Shown here piece by piece: positions 43,434 to 54,737 of a stretch of DNA of 64,000 nucleotides (positions are counted from its first letter, which is position 1; every line of letters begins with the position of its first letter). The translations under genes and the position numbers were made by a program. The stretch comes from Helicoverpa zea. Its lineage: Eukaryota; Arthropoda; Insecta; Lepidoptera; Noctuidae. The notes under the pieces were generated by a model. It saw only the letters and a list, made by a program, of their open reading frames with translations, was not told the origin of the DNA and made no database searches. The stretch spans positions 9,052,001 to 9,116,000 of the forward strand of contig NC_061472.1 in the NCBI RefSeq assembly GCF_022581195.2, written 5' to 3'.

Positions 43434-43928
43434 TAAAGACAGACCCTCTAATGCATTATCATCCCATATTTTTTCAATTTTCTTGAAGATATGGTTGTTA
43501 TAAATTCTTCTACTTTATAGGACTAGAACTTATTCTGACGACACTTGCTCTGGTTTTGACATTTCGTCTGTGGGTGGTTGAGTAGTATGGTACTACCTGC
43601 TCCGTTGGTCGTCGTGTGCTAAGGGTGTGAAGAAAAGGTCCCAAATCCAGTAGTGTAGCACATGTAATTGCGTAAGCACAGGCAATAGTTCACACACGGA
43701 AGATAGACAGTTAGCAGATTATAGAATACACGACACAGAATAGAAGGAGTAAAAATAAGTAAAATTTTACATTTTTGAAATAATTTCCTGTAATCCCCTT
43801 TGCAACTTACTTTGGTCTTTTTTGTAACTGACAATTTAAGGAATATTATTTGTAATGACTAATTTATTAAGTAATTCCTTCTTCTGCCTCTTCCTCTTGC
43901 TGGATGTTCTTGAATTGTTCAAATGTGG
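43434..43928. other. Non-coding sequence
   Basis: Nothing supportable. Confidence 0.45.
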
Positions 43929-44150
43929 TTAAGTCATTTCCTTAAAATCACAGGAATCCTCCTCCATTGTACTTAATTGGACATTTGAGCAAGACTGACC
44001 TTGACAATTGGTACACGATAGAGAACTCAGCAACCCGACTTTTTTACAGCCCCGTTTGGCACTACAACCTTTTTTGTAAGTCTTTTTCTTGTCAATTACC
44101 AACCCTATTTTTCTGGATTCAGCTGATTGCCTAGCCATGTTTGAACTCGA
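43929..44150 (-). pseudogene. Cysteine-cluster fragment of a TE protein
   Basis: The C-terminal part of a minus frame (RGCKKVGLLSSLSCTNCQGQ followed by SCSN) resembles the CxC-type cysteine clusters that end several insect repeat-encoded proteins. The upstream part of the open frame is unrelated. Too short to assign to a family. Confidence 0.35.
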
Positions 44151-44154
44151 TTTT

Positions 44155-44709
44155 ATACTCGATACAAGTGTTGAATAGCAGATGCTGACTAAAAGAAACA
44201 TGTCAGTGGCGAAGGGTGGTTTAATGAAATAGGGAAGCCGCAGCAAAAAAAAAACTGGGGGGGGGGAGTACTCAGGGATGGGGGGAGAGAGGTAATGGAG
44301 GTAATTTCTCAGTCCACCTTTTAGCACTGACTGCGAGACCGATAGTTTGAACATGTTTTCTCGAGGAATTCGGCAGATTATTAATATCTATAAAACTTTA
44401 TTATCTTTAGTTAGGTAGGTATATTAACTACTAGAATCTGAGAAAACTTGGCACTAGAAACAATACATTTTAAGTATTTAATTTACAACGGCCTGTTAGC
44501 CACTTATATTTATGGTAGGTATTTATCCGTCAGGACGTTAGTAATTTTAATATAGACGTAATATTGGTAGGTAATTCACCCGAGCGGCGTGCCCGAGTTT
44601 TATAACAGGTTTTTATTCTCAAAACTTAACCTTGAAAAATAAGTTCCTTCCTAAAGTAAATAATCTGTCGGAAAACAGTCTAATGCGATAAATGCTATCC
44701 TAGTTAAGT
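44155..44709. other. Non-coding sequence
   Basis: AT-rich except for a G run near 44262. No gene or element boundary was recognised. Confidence 0.45.
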
Positions 44710-44713
44710 TTAA

Positions 44714-45400
44714 GGGATTGTTCACACCAAACGTATTGTCCGCCGCTGACTGTGAGTATACTCACTGTCTGCCCCAGTGTGAACGTCGACTCAATCTGCA
44801 GTACCCGTACTCACCAAGCCGACAGTAAGCTATAGCGTACGATGCGCTACATGTGTGAACAAAAGAATAGGCTCGTGTAGGTTCACACTAGATGCGTACG
44901 CTGAGCGGCTGACTATTCTACACATAAAAGAGCTCAGTATTTGAACCCCCCAATCTTCATACATAACAGATGCTATGTCTTCCCAAGCGCATCTTCGTAA
45001 GTTTCTATCACTAAATTCTTCTGAATTCGCATTCCAAATACATTCTCTAGAATGTACTTCTGCAATAAACTTTTCGGTGTCGAACGTCGCGAGGTGTCAC
45101 GTGTCACGTCTGTCCTCATTGAAGTTTGTTTCTCGAGTGTATTGCGGCCGAGGCGCGCGGCGGTGCGGGCGCGGCGGAGCGGCGCTATTCGGCAACTGCG
45201 TCCGCGTAGCCAATCCGCGTCCGCCGTGCATAGTCGCGTAGTAAAATAATCGGCCACTAAGAGTCAGCGACAACAGACGACGTAATAGCGTATAGTCGGT
45301 TCGGTGTGAACGACAATTTCAATATATATGGAAAAGCAATAAACTGCGTAACGCGCGCTCACAGTTAGCGGCCGACAATACGTTTGGTCTGAACGATGCC
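44714..45400. mobile_element. piggyBac-type MITE with TTAA duplication
   Basis: Inverted ends of about 43 bases (GGGATTGTTCACACCAAACG / GGCATCGTTCAGACCAAACG, then GTATTGTC-GCCGCT-ACTGTGAG in both) have TTAA directly outside (44710-44713 and 45401-45404). TTAA targets are specific to piggyBac. The motif GTGTGAAC or its complement recurs at least five times inside. The core (45110-45250) is GC-rich. The open frames in it on both strands are by-products of composition. There is no transposase. Confidence 0.85.
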
Positions 45401-45404
45401 TTAA

Positions 45405-45872
45405 AAGTAGGTACACTAAAAAGAAACCTGATGCCAACTGTCTACGTATCAAAATAACTCAATTCAACGTAAGTATCTCACTGTAGTACTGTACTTGTGC
45501 TGAGTACCAGGTCACACAGTGCGATCGCGGGGATTAGTAAGGAGTTATGATACTGCCAACTACTTACACAAAATTATATACTTGGTGAATTCAATTAAAT
45601 ATAAATTCCCAACTAGAGTCATTAAATCGCGGAGAATCTTAACACCGCGATTCAGGATTTGCATAAAAATGCACAACGCCATCTATGTTGACATAATGTA
45701 ACTAAAACACTTAAACTAACATAAAATATTGTACACACACGAACTATGTTATTTCCAAATGATACACACACTAATAAATTCAATGAAGTAATACAAAGAA
45801 CAAATCGTTAATGGTATTATCTAAAACAAAATAAGAACAATGAAAGTGAATTTGTCTGATTTGTTTGTTTAC
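45405..45872. other. Non-coding sequence
   Basis: Nothing supportable. Confidence 0.45.
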
Positions 45873-46206
45873 ATATCGCACCGCCGGTGCAATACTGTCA
45901 CTTATGCAAAAATGTAGTTTTTCAGGAGAAGCATTTAAAACTTTGACACCTCACAAAACAATGACTTTAAGATATACCGATGAGATGAATAGTCTATACT
46001 AAACTGTCAACTATCAACTTTATTTTTGGATAAATACCTGTCTCTTTCTAATTTAAAAAATATACTATACCATTATTTAAAACTTCCAATGCCCTCAGAA
46101 GTGACGTTGTGGATCTAACGAAATATTATAACTGTAGTTATGTCACTCTAAGAAAAAAGAAAACAAGAACAAATTATTTAATAAGTTTTATTTTTAATCA
46201 TAAATA

Positions 46207-47764
46207 CACACATCAAAAGTGTCTAGGGATCAACATATATTTTTGCAATAACTTTTCTCCTGATTGATATTAATTAAAATTTTCTTTAAGGATTCATCAA
46301 ATAAAGTGTTTTCGTTTGTCACAGTAACGATAAACCAAGTCACCTTTGCACTAATAAAGAAATTTGCCATTTTCCTAATAAAGGGATTTTTGACATTTGA
46401 AACACTAACACAAAAGTTCGAAAAAAAAGACTGAAATAACAGTTTTCTTTAAAAGTTTATTGGGTAACTTAAACAATTAATAATCCGTGTTTCTACCGCG
46501 AACACTAACAACACAAGAACATCGGTTTGGCATACTCAAAATGAGTTCATCCAAATCACGATGTGGAATGGCCGCCCATGTTCGTTGCAACAACAAAAAA
46601 AGGTCTTCTTGCGACTGGATACCCTCCATATTCGGCAGAGCTCTTCTCTGTAGCATATCCCATGCATGCTCAATCGGGTTCAAGTCTGGCGACTGAGCAG
46701 GCCAGGGCAGGACATTGATGTTAGCTGCCGCGAGAGTCTGTCTTACAACTCTTGCGGTGTGCGGTCGTGCATTATCATGCATTAACTGAAATAAGGGACC
46801 GATTTGCACTTGTAGAGGAACGATGACGTCTGATACAATCGTCTCAGCATAAATTTGAGCGTTGAGGTTGCTTCTGATCCAAATCAACTCAGTTCTTCCG
46901 CCGATCCAAATACCCGCCCATACCATGATGGTTCCACCACTATAAGGATGGACTTCCTGGCAGGATTTTAATCGCTGTTGGCGTCCAGGGGTTCTCCAGT
47001 GTCGTATACGTCTTGTATCCGGTCTCATACCAAAACGAGACTCATCAGAAAAGCACACGAAACGCCATTGTTCTTCTGCCCAATTTCTGTGTTCAAGAGC
47101 CCATTGATATCGAATCCTACGATTGTGCATTGCTATAGGTGGTACCCGTAGCGGTCTTCGGGAATGAAGGTTCACTTCATGCAAGCGGTTTCTGACTGTT
47201 TGGTCGCTAATTAAGTTCCCTGAAGAGTGATGAAGCCTCACGGCTAACATCATGGCGGTTATTGTTGGAGCTCTTCGAGTTAAGATTTGAATGTATCGGT
47301 CTTGTCTCCGTGTGGTGCAGCGATACCGTCCTCCATGGCGCTCAGCTACGGTACCAGTGCTTCGGTAACGTGTCCAAAGTCGACTGATAACACTCTGACT
47401 TGTATTCAGAGCTAAAGCCACAGTACGTTGCCGGGAACCAGCTTCTATCATTCCCACGGCTCTGAGCATTTCTTCCCTGCTTAAATGACGTCGCCGCTCC
47501 ATAATAACGTTGGTTTTAATCAGTAGTAGGGAAACAGTAGCACTAATAATGTCTTCAATGCGTTGTATGTGTTTATAGGGAAAATATTGACAGCTGATTT
47601 TCATCTTTTACTCGAATTTGATTCACAGTTCCTGATTCAAATTATGAAATGCACCAAAAAGGATCCATATAAATTTATAAAATCATAAATTTATTACAAA
47701 GCCACATCTCAATCTCAAGAAATCCGCATAAAAATGCTTGATCCCTAGACACTTTTGATGTGTG
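46207..47764 (-). mobile_element. Tc1-like transposon, full length
   Basis: Perfect inverted ends of at least 27 bases (CACACATCAAAAGTGTCTAG then GGATCAA) are flanked by TA (46205-46206, 47765-47766). Length is 1558 bases with one uninterrupted transposase on minus. The intact TIRs, target duplication and ORF mark it as recent. It sits in the 3' untranslated part of the larger ATAT-flanked element, so it is younger than that element. Confidence 0.93.
46477..47502 (-). CDS. Tc1-type transposase (DD34E), intact
   Basis: The open frame extends to 47604, but the Met at 47502 (MERRRHLSREEMLRAVGMIE) is the likely start and gives 341 residues, the usual Tc1 size. Two N-terminal helix-turn-helix domains (ALNTSQSVISRLWTRYRSTG; ISDQTVRNRLHEVNLHSRRP) bind the TIRs. 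The catalytic triad is Asp in VCFSDESRFG, Asp in LMHDNARPHT and Glu in SPDLNPIEHAWD, with 34 residues between the last two. SGGTIMVWAGIW is the Gly-rich strand. The end RCSCVVSVRGRNTDY is typical. No stop or frameshift is present, so the enzyme may be active. Confidence 0.93.
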   Translation of the reverse strand: MERRRHLSREEMLRAVGMIEAGSRQRTVALALNTSQSVISRLWTRYRSTGTVAERHGGRYRCTTRRQDRYIQILTRRAPTITAMMLAVRLHHSSGNLISDQTVRNRLHEVNLHSRRPLRVPPIAMHNRRIRYQWALEHRNWAEEQWRFVCFSDESRFGMRPDTRRIRHWRTPGRQQRLKSCQEVHPYSGGTIMVWAGIWIGGRTELIWIRSNLNAQIYAETIVSDVIVPLQVQIGPLFQLMHDNARPHTARVVRQTLAAANINVLPWPAQSPDLNPIEHAWDMLQRRALPNMEGIQSQEDLFLLLQRTWAAIPHRDLDELILSMPNRCSCVVSVRGRNTDY

Positions 47765-48205
47765 TATGTAGTTTTATTAACGAAAATTAGTCTAAACTCT
47801 TCGAAATAACATAAGAAATTTTGTACTTCTTATCATTTGTACGAAAAAAAATTAGTAGAAAATAGTGTATGAGAGTCAAAAAACAACAATTAGGACAAAA
47901 TGAGATTTTTACTTAAGTATGTTTACTTACAATTAAAATAATAAAAATAACTCTGTGTTCTGAACCAATTCTTCTAGTTCTAATTAAGTACTATCTGAAT
48001 TCTAAGTTTAATCAGACTTGTGACATCACAGCGAGTTAATCACTTATAGGTATCTTATTCTTAGTAGTATAATATTAAAATTATTCGAAACACTAAGTGT
48101 TTCGCTATTACTACTACTAAGTGCTATTAAGTCTTAATAGCAATCACAATTAATATTGCATATAAAATATTGAAAAAGGAGGTAGGTTTTACAAGATCAA
48201 TTCAA

Positions 48206-50387
48206 TTAAATGAGATCTCTATAGAACTGTTCATAGTATCTTGGTACTATGTTTGTCTCTACCAAACTCAACAAGTCGCGCTTCTTGCGTTCTGTAACAG
48301 CAATCTTCGAGGTATACGCTGGTTTCATCAGGATCTCGTTGATGCTTGTGACGTTGCCTCGACCTCGACGTAAGTTATTTCTATTCGGTTCTAATATAGC
48401 TTTGGCCTCTTTCCATGTTTCAGTCTTATAGGTTGTTCGATATTGATAATTGGCACAATTTTTAGTAAACTTAATGCTCATAATCTCCCCAGTTTTAATT
48501 GCGTCCCCTTCAATATTTTTGCTCATGTTAAAGTTTATGTTATCTGCTAAAGCCTTAAGATCGAAAAAATCACTGTAGTTCATTTCTTTCAACAAAAATG
48601 GTTTCCCTGTCTTCTTCGCTCCTCTTATTATAGATATGTATTGGTCAGGTATATAGATGGGTCCAGATTTTTTTGCTCTAGCGATGGCTTTTTCAATAAT
48701 TGAATGTGCCGTGTCCCCTTCATTTTGTGTGTGCCCGCGTATCAAAAATTTGTGTTCGATAGAATTTATATTTAATTTTGTTACTGCGAAATGGTACATT
48801 GCAAATATGAATCGGTTTTTTTGCTGGCCGCAGCAATTATCTGAGTAAAAAATGACATTATAGCCAGGATACTTATTTGCAACTTCTAACAAATATGAGT
48901 ACACACAAGATCCTATTTCTATAGATCCCCTGTGGCCTAAGCCTTCATGCCAAAAATAACATTTAGTTTCTCGATCTTTTGCATTGGAGATAGTGAAATT
49001 ATAGCAATTTAGCCTGGATTTATAGAAAAAAGCATATGAATTTCCTAAAGGGCATGGCAAGACAGCTTGTAGGTCGAAGGTACATACGATGTTAGTACTT
49101 TGAGGATCTTGACATTCTTTCATGTCCCTATCTTTTTCAATTCTACTCAAGCTCTTTTCTTCTTGGTGAACCTTGTAGCTGGCGTACAATTTTTCTTTTT
49201 CTTGAGCTGGTGCATTTTCATATGCAACGCATTGATCACATAAGTCTTTCTTCGGCCTAAAAAAGCCAATATTAAAATCATGATTAAAAATGCGTTGGTA
49301 GGCGTCGTAATTAACAGCTGGCTTATTATTTTGTGCCTGTACCTCCTTGTAGTTTCTGTGCAATTCTGCAATAGTTAAACCACCGTCAATAAAAGCCTAG
49401 TTGTGTTTGCCCTTAGATAGTGGCTTTCTACTTTTGGAATAGATTCAATGTGGTCTCTGACGGCTTTTATCACTTCATTATCCAATTTGCAATGCTTATC
49501 GTGTTTGCCTCGGCGATCTTCGGGAATGATAACGTCATTGAGTTTTTTAGCATCAGTGACAGTTCGTATAGTTCTTGGTGAAATACCCAAGGTGTTGATT
49601 AAAAAGGTTTTGCAGACTCGAACTGACTGACCATCATTGAGTAAATAAAATGCAGAGTTACCTTGTCTTGGGTACCGACGATTCGTATTGATACGCCGAC
49701 TTGCAATTTCGAGTGGTCTGATGCACGAATTTAAAAAATCACGGTGTCTTTCTATACTGCCTAGCTCCCAATAAGAATTGAATATTTGGATTCTTTTTTC
49801 TTGGGTGAAATGAGATGAGCAAGCCAGCCGACACTTATCGGAACAAGGGGGACCAATTTTTTTAGCCTGAACTGTTTTACCAGTTTTAATTGAACGGTAT
49901 TCATTACCGGAATTCCTTAATTTTTTTGCAATATTTTTTTTCCAGCCATTAGGATTACGTGAACGTTTTCTACCCCTTTTTTTGATGATGTTGGCTCTTG
50001 GTTATCAACAGCTTCATTCTCAGAGCTACTATCACTAGGTGAACTACTTGAACTGGAGGAACTATTTGAGGATGAAGACGAACTAGATGAGGGCTTGAAA
50101 TCGTCACCTGAATCGGTACCAGAGTAGTCACCAGTTGGAGACCCAGATTCTTGTTCTTTTGTTGAATTTTTGTCGTCAATAATAGACTGGGAGTTTACAG
50201 CTGGCAAAACAGAGTTTCTGCCATCTTGATTGACTTCAGAAGGTGACACTGAAGATTCATTTCTTTCAATGGGTGAGGTTAGACCACGTGTCAGTAGAAC
50301 CATTTTTTTTCCCCGAGACAGCATCTTATTACATTCAAGAAACAACTGAAAATAAGTAAACAGGATCGAAATAAATAAATGTACCAC
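48206..50387 (-). pseudogene. DUF7869-like transposon protein (two frameshifts)
   Basis: Minus strand; the likely start is MLSRGKKMVLLTRG (about 50327). An acidic and poly-Ser region follows (to about 50000). A one-base change in an A7G4 run near 49983 shifts the frame; the other frame continues with KRSRNPNGWKKNIAKKLRNS and GPPCSDKCRLACSSHF. A second shift near 49395 precedes the long 385-codon part. That part has KKDLCDQCVAYE, CTFDLQAVLPCP, IFYSDNCCGQQKNRFIFAMY and IRGHTQNEGDTAHSIIEKA. The Asp of FDLQ, the Asp of YSDNC and the acidic residues of NEGD suggest an RNase H-like core. It is the only gene of the 5.1-kb element, so it is the candidate transposase. Confidence 0.65.
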
Positions 50388-51012
50388 TGTATACTAACTG
50401 TATATTAACTGTTATTATATAATTGTCAATTTTTTTCATCGTCATTAAATTTTACAACATAGTTAGACACACATAATTATTATTATTACACACACTATTA
50501 CAAGCAATAGGACCAAAATGGCTCTCGTACAACTACAAATCTTAGTTTGAGACCAGGTGATGGGTGTGCATTGTGTGGCATATTTACTTAAAAAGGCAAC
50601 AATTGGAGAAACAAAGTTATTTATTAAGAAAGGTCACTGTAGTACAAAATTAAACTTTCAAAAATATTTAAATATTGGGGAAATAATGTCACAACTGTAT
50701 CTTAGGTCAATATTGCTCCAGGATTAAAAAAATAATTTGTCACAATTACCTTAGTAACAGTGTAGCTCCAAGACACATTTGCACTGGCGGGAGACCGCAC
50801 ACAACTGACCAATGAAACGATGTCGCTCCCAGCAGCGCCGTGAATCCCGCCAAAACGACAATGACACTCACGCTCTCTGACGGAAACTATGCGTACTATA
50901 CAAGTGACGTTATCGCACCAAGTAAAGGGGTGCTTTAGGACCATTTTAAAGTATTTGTCTCATTTTTGTGTTTTTTGCAAAAGTGACAGTGTCGCACCGG
51001 GGGTGCGATATT

Positions 51013-51817
51013 TGAGAGCTCTAAGCGCTGTCACTCGCGCGTAGACAGATATAGCTGCTCTACTCTTGACGCGTTCTTTCTCGTTCACTCGCGAGTTTTG
51101 ATTGGCGGAAGCCGCTCCGTGAGCCGGCTTACCGCTCGCCCATATTTTGCGAACATCGCGCGGCGCGGCGTGGATGACGTCACGCAAGCGTAGTTTTGTA
51201 TGGAGGAGGAAGCCGCGGCTTGTTTAGTAGGAGCAAAATGTATCAAGTAATTTATAGACAATTTTTTTACGGTGGTAGGCGTTTTGCTACATATTTAAAT
51301 TGTGTGGTTTAAATGATTATATTAATTATACCTATAGCTATATTATAACTTATACCTATGCTTCTTTCTTGAAATTCGAAAGGGAAGCCGATGGGAATCG
51401 GCTTATAAGGACGCCTCGCCACTGAAACATGTAGATACATATATGACCGAGACCTTCGAACAATAGAATAGCCAGAAGTTTTTTAAAACCACGTGGGTAG
51501 AGTGGATGAAGTTAGGGACTGACTGTCTTTTCAGCCACTGTCACAAGGGTGGCTGACGGCCGTCTTTCCGATCACACAACACAATTGTCACGTTCTCACC
51601 CGCGGGCGGATTATCACAATAGTTCGCTATCCTACAGTAGGGTCGAGGATGCGACACGGGAGCAGCACGAATACTTCCTCTCGGCGATGCATTTACTTCC
51701 AGCGGTTTAGCAATGGAGCCACGGAGCGCGAGCACGTTGCACTCTCCAAACGTGCGAACTGAACAGGAGCGGGGAGTTGGGGGGTGGGGGTAGCAGCGCT
51801 CGTTTGATTGTACCTAG
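51013..51817. other. Non-coding; CpG-containing at 51.0-51.2 kb
   Basis: 'GCGAACATCGCGCGGCGCGGC' type sequence around 51150 is CpG-rich but carries no recognisable gene. The minus frames at 50960-51187 and 51541-51735 match no family. Confidence 0.4.
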
Positions 51818-52114
51818 TCAAACGCAATCAAATTTATTATTGATGCGTGGACGTAGTCCGTTAGAAAAAATATAGATGGTGCTACCACAGTCTTTCCATG
51901 GCGAATATTTCCAAGCTAACTTGTATTGTGTAGCACGAACTACTAGAGCTACGTTGGATAAAGCATATAATTTAGGACGGGTAAATTTTTGGCCTTCCCA
52001 ATATTCCAAAATGGAATTCAATATGGTCGCATCACTTGTTGTTGCAGCATATGAACCCAAAATATTATTTTGTATGTAAGATAATTTCAAATGTGATTCG
52101 GACGACACGGTCAA
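51818..52114 (-). pseudogene. Possible hAT C-terminal remnant
   Basis: The frame contains ILEYWEGQKF-RPKLYALSNVALVVRATQ, which in layout resembles the stretch before the hAT dimerisation domain (W...PKL-LA...L-VPATQ). The signature SVERAFS itself is not present. A weak call; it could be chance. Confidence 0.25.
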
Positions 52115-52192
52115 TCAAATACAATTCAGTTTCTCTGTAATAAAGTTAATTTATTGTTTATTTTACATGAACACTATGTCTAAAAGTACTTA

Positions 52193-52392
52193 CAGCCAGT
52201 TTCTTTATCAAGTAAAAGTAACAATGTCATAAAGTAAAAGTAACGGTCAAATTCGTTTTTTTTTTTTTCAGGCTAAAGTAACAGCAAAACAATACAAATC
52301 TAAAAGTGAAAATCGTGAAAAAAACTAATTTGACCGTTACTTATACATTATGACACTACTTTGGCTTATACTTTTCATGAAGAAACTGACTG
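52193..52392. mobile_element. MITE with TTA duplication
   Basis: The left end CAGCCAGTTTCTTTATCAAG and the reversed right end CAGTCAGTTTCTTCATGAAA continue into further paired blocks (AAGTAACGGTCAAATT). TTA lies outside both (52190-52192, 52393-52395). Length is 200 bases, nearly a full hairpin, with no coding capacity. Confidence 0.7.
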
Positions 52393-52395
52393 TTA

Positions 52396-53504
52396 GAATC
52401 CAAAATCTTAGATACCTGTAATAAAAGAAACAGTTGAGGCATATTTCCATCTCGGTCACGGTTGTAAATCCTAGATCGTGCATAAAGTTGGAAAAACAAG
52501 ATCTATATTTAGCCAACAATTCGGTAAATTGTTGGACTTGAAAATCAGTTAATTGTTAGCCATATTTAATAGTTGCGATTTCAGAATTACTTTGATCCCT
52601 AGATACTCCATAAATAGATATTTCAGATTTAATATAGCGTGCTCTAGTAATGAGAGTATCCTTCGCGATTATTACCGGTTTACCACCAACGTTTTGCAGC
52701 AACAAAGAGCAGATGCCGTTAACTATGTGGTACTCCCCTGGCAAGAGACAATATTCGTTGCCTAGGGGTACATTGCCCCTAACGGTACCATGTACATAAA
52801 CGTTTCCACTTGATTATCCGGAAATTTTACAGAGACACATTTCATCTGGATGTATCTGGATAAGAGAGGTAGTTTAATTGGTGGCTCCTTATAAAAGGAG
52901 ATTTAAAAATTGAGTACAAAAAATGCTGAAAATTGAGACGTTATTTTTGTTCCCGTATGGTATACTGAGTAACTGAAATGACGTACTTATACTCTCTAGT
53001 TTATAAAGGATAATACATATTTCACGTAGCGATAGTATTTATTTGTTAAAATGTAAAAATGTGAAGGGTAGGTATTAATTTATGTCAGTTTTGTTATCTA
53101 CTTGATACCGAATAATAAATAAAAATATGGGGGATTCTAGGTTAATGCTGTAGTTATTGGCCACTTAACGTAAAATTTATTTTCTGACATCAATAAAAAA
53201 CATGTTGATAAAGTCACATACACTTATCATAAGTTTTTCACTTTTATTTGGTATGGGATAATGAGAAATGAGATGAGGTCATAGGTAATAAAACAAATAA
53301 GATTAAATTACATTTTATTGTTGAAAAATCAAATCACTTAAGAAATTTAGCAATTGACCATGAAATCACAGTAACCCACCCAACACAAAAATGTGAAAGA
53401 CTGCCAAGTTCGATAATATGGGAATGCTTCGCCTATAAAAGAAGTGAGATCTGAATAAGTACCAAGTTCCATACACATACCTCAGTTAAAAATAGTTACT
53501 TTTT
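52396..53504. other. Mostly non-coding; possible retroelement scrap at 52556-52800
   Basis: A minus frame through 52744-52556 (GEYHIVNGICSLLLQNVGGK, then PVIIAKDTLITRARYI) resembles the linker between Gag and protease in some LTR elements. The similarity is too weak to assign. The remainder is AT-rich without features. Confidence 0.35.
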
Positions 53505-53606
53505 AATGATGTTACTTGGCAAGTTTTCATACACCGTTATAAACCTACTAAACGCAATGAATCAAGTATTTAATTTTCTATTAAAACTTGCCAAGTAACA
53601 TCATTA
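53505..53606. repeat. 24-bp perfect hairpin
   Basis: TAATGATGTTACTTGGCAAG plus TTTT (53505-53528) pairs exactly with 53583-53606 across a 54-base loop. CCAAGTT/AACTTGG also recurs at 53.4 and 53.63 kb in both orientations, suggesting a small inverted-repeat element. Confidence 0.6.
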
Positions 53607-53730
53607 GAAATTTTTGCTCGAACTTGGCGGACACACTGCCGTGTGTCTAGATTATCACGAGAAGTCACAGTAATTAGCCAGTCAATTTAATTGTGAAATC
53701 TTAGTGAATTATTGACTTTTTTTATCTGAA

Positions 53731-53952
53731 TTAAAATTTTACGCAGCTCAAACCTAATTCATTTTGTCCTGATCTTATTATATTTAAAAATTCCTGATTT
53801 TCTTCGTCACTTTCACTCTCCTCGTTCCCAGAAATACTTTCATCATTTTCCGTACAAAAGCAGTTGTGGCATAAAAAATTGTCTCCTTCCTCCTGAGGTA
53901 TATGCATAAAGTGAGATTTAGGAATACATAATTTCGTCATTGCGCTTGCCAA
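53731..53952 (-). other. Short acidic open frame, unrecognised
   Basis: A 73-residue frame with a His/Cys cluster (KSHFMHIPQEEGDNFLCHNC) and an acidic run (ESESDEENQEF). It could be the C-terminal end of a repeat-encoded protein, but no family is recognised. It is preceded by a clean ATG and ended by TAA. Confidence 0.25.
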
Positions 53953-54245
53953 AACCTCTATGTGTATTTAGTCAACTTTTCAGGGTAGACAATAAACTGT
54001 TTTTTTTTAATGATTGATGGACTTATGAATAAATTAAAAATGCAGCGTGGTGAAAAAAAAAATTACGTATGAACTGACATACAAGTGAAAATGATAACAT
54101 GTACTGTTCATCTTCAATATTTTTTTAGCCAATTTGATGTACATGTCATATTTGTCTTGCGAGCACCATTTTTTACAAGTGAAAAATGTTCACGTATCAG
54201 ATTTATTAAAAAACACATTTGGATTTAATTTATTGTATTAAATGC
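53953..54245. other. AT-rich non-coding sequence
   Basis: Nothing supportable. Confidence 0.4.
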
Positions 54246-54325
54246 ATCATCATTATCATCATCAGCCTATCGCAGTCCACTGCTGGACATAGGCCTCTCC
54301 AAGTGCACGCCACGCCGGTTTCTTA
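54246..54325 (-). repeat. LINE/SINE tail with CATCAT run
   Basis: 'CATCATCATTATCATCATCA' followed by 'GCAGTCCACTGCTGGACATA' and 'GGCCTCTCCAAGTGCACGCC' is the reverse of the common lepidopteran retroposon tail also seen at 26610-26740. Confidence 0.65.
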
Positions 54326-54737
54326 TGCCATTAAATGCATAAGAAACCTATATTCCATTTATGTTATAAACATTAGAAAAAAGAGGCTCGCAGAAGCAGG
54401 AGTTCGAAACCTTTTATTTTGAAGTCAAGTTCGAACAATTTTAACAGATAATGTATGTGATTTTAATGCCAGTGTATGACTTCTATGTATGGCAAAGTGT
54501 ATTTCTATTTATCTATCTACTCGTTACGATGCTTGGATAGATACATGAAATAAAAAAAAATAGTTGCAATCAGTTTATTAAAAACAACTTCATCATAATC
54601 CATACCTATTATGATTAAAACAAACCAAGTAAATACGACACAAAACATACTTAACAATTTAGTCACTGCTACCATCAGTATATTTAACTGACATAGGCGG
54701 TAACAAAAGTAATAATTTTATCTATAATCGTTTAGCA

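Larger units (their letters stand above)
45877..51008 (-). mobile_element. 5.1-kb DNA transposon with ATAT duplication (Sola-like?)
   Basis: The ends read CGCACCGCCGGTGCAATACT and, reversed, CGCACCCCCGGTGCGACACT, then GTCACTT-TGCAAAAA in both: about 36 bases with few mismatches. ATAT lies outside each (45873-45876, 51009-51012). The start CGCACC-CCGGTGC is itself palindromic. On minus it carries a DUF7869-like gene (48206-50387). A Tc1 element inserted at 46207-47764; without it the element is about 3.57 kb. A 4-base target duplication is a feature of the Sola superfamily, which is why I propose it, but protein similarity to Sola was not tested. Confidence 0.8.

Noticed and set aside
44973..45257. 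Opposed 88- and 94-codon frames
   Set aside because: They are inside the TTAA-flanked MITE and its GC-rich core; both strands are open by composition.
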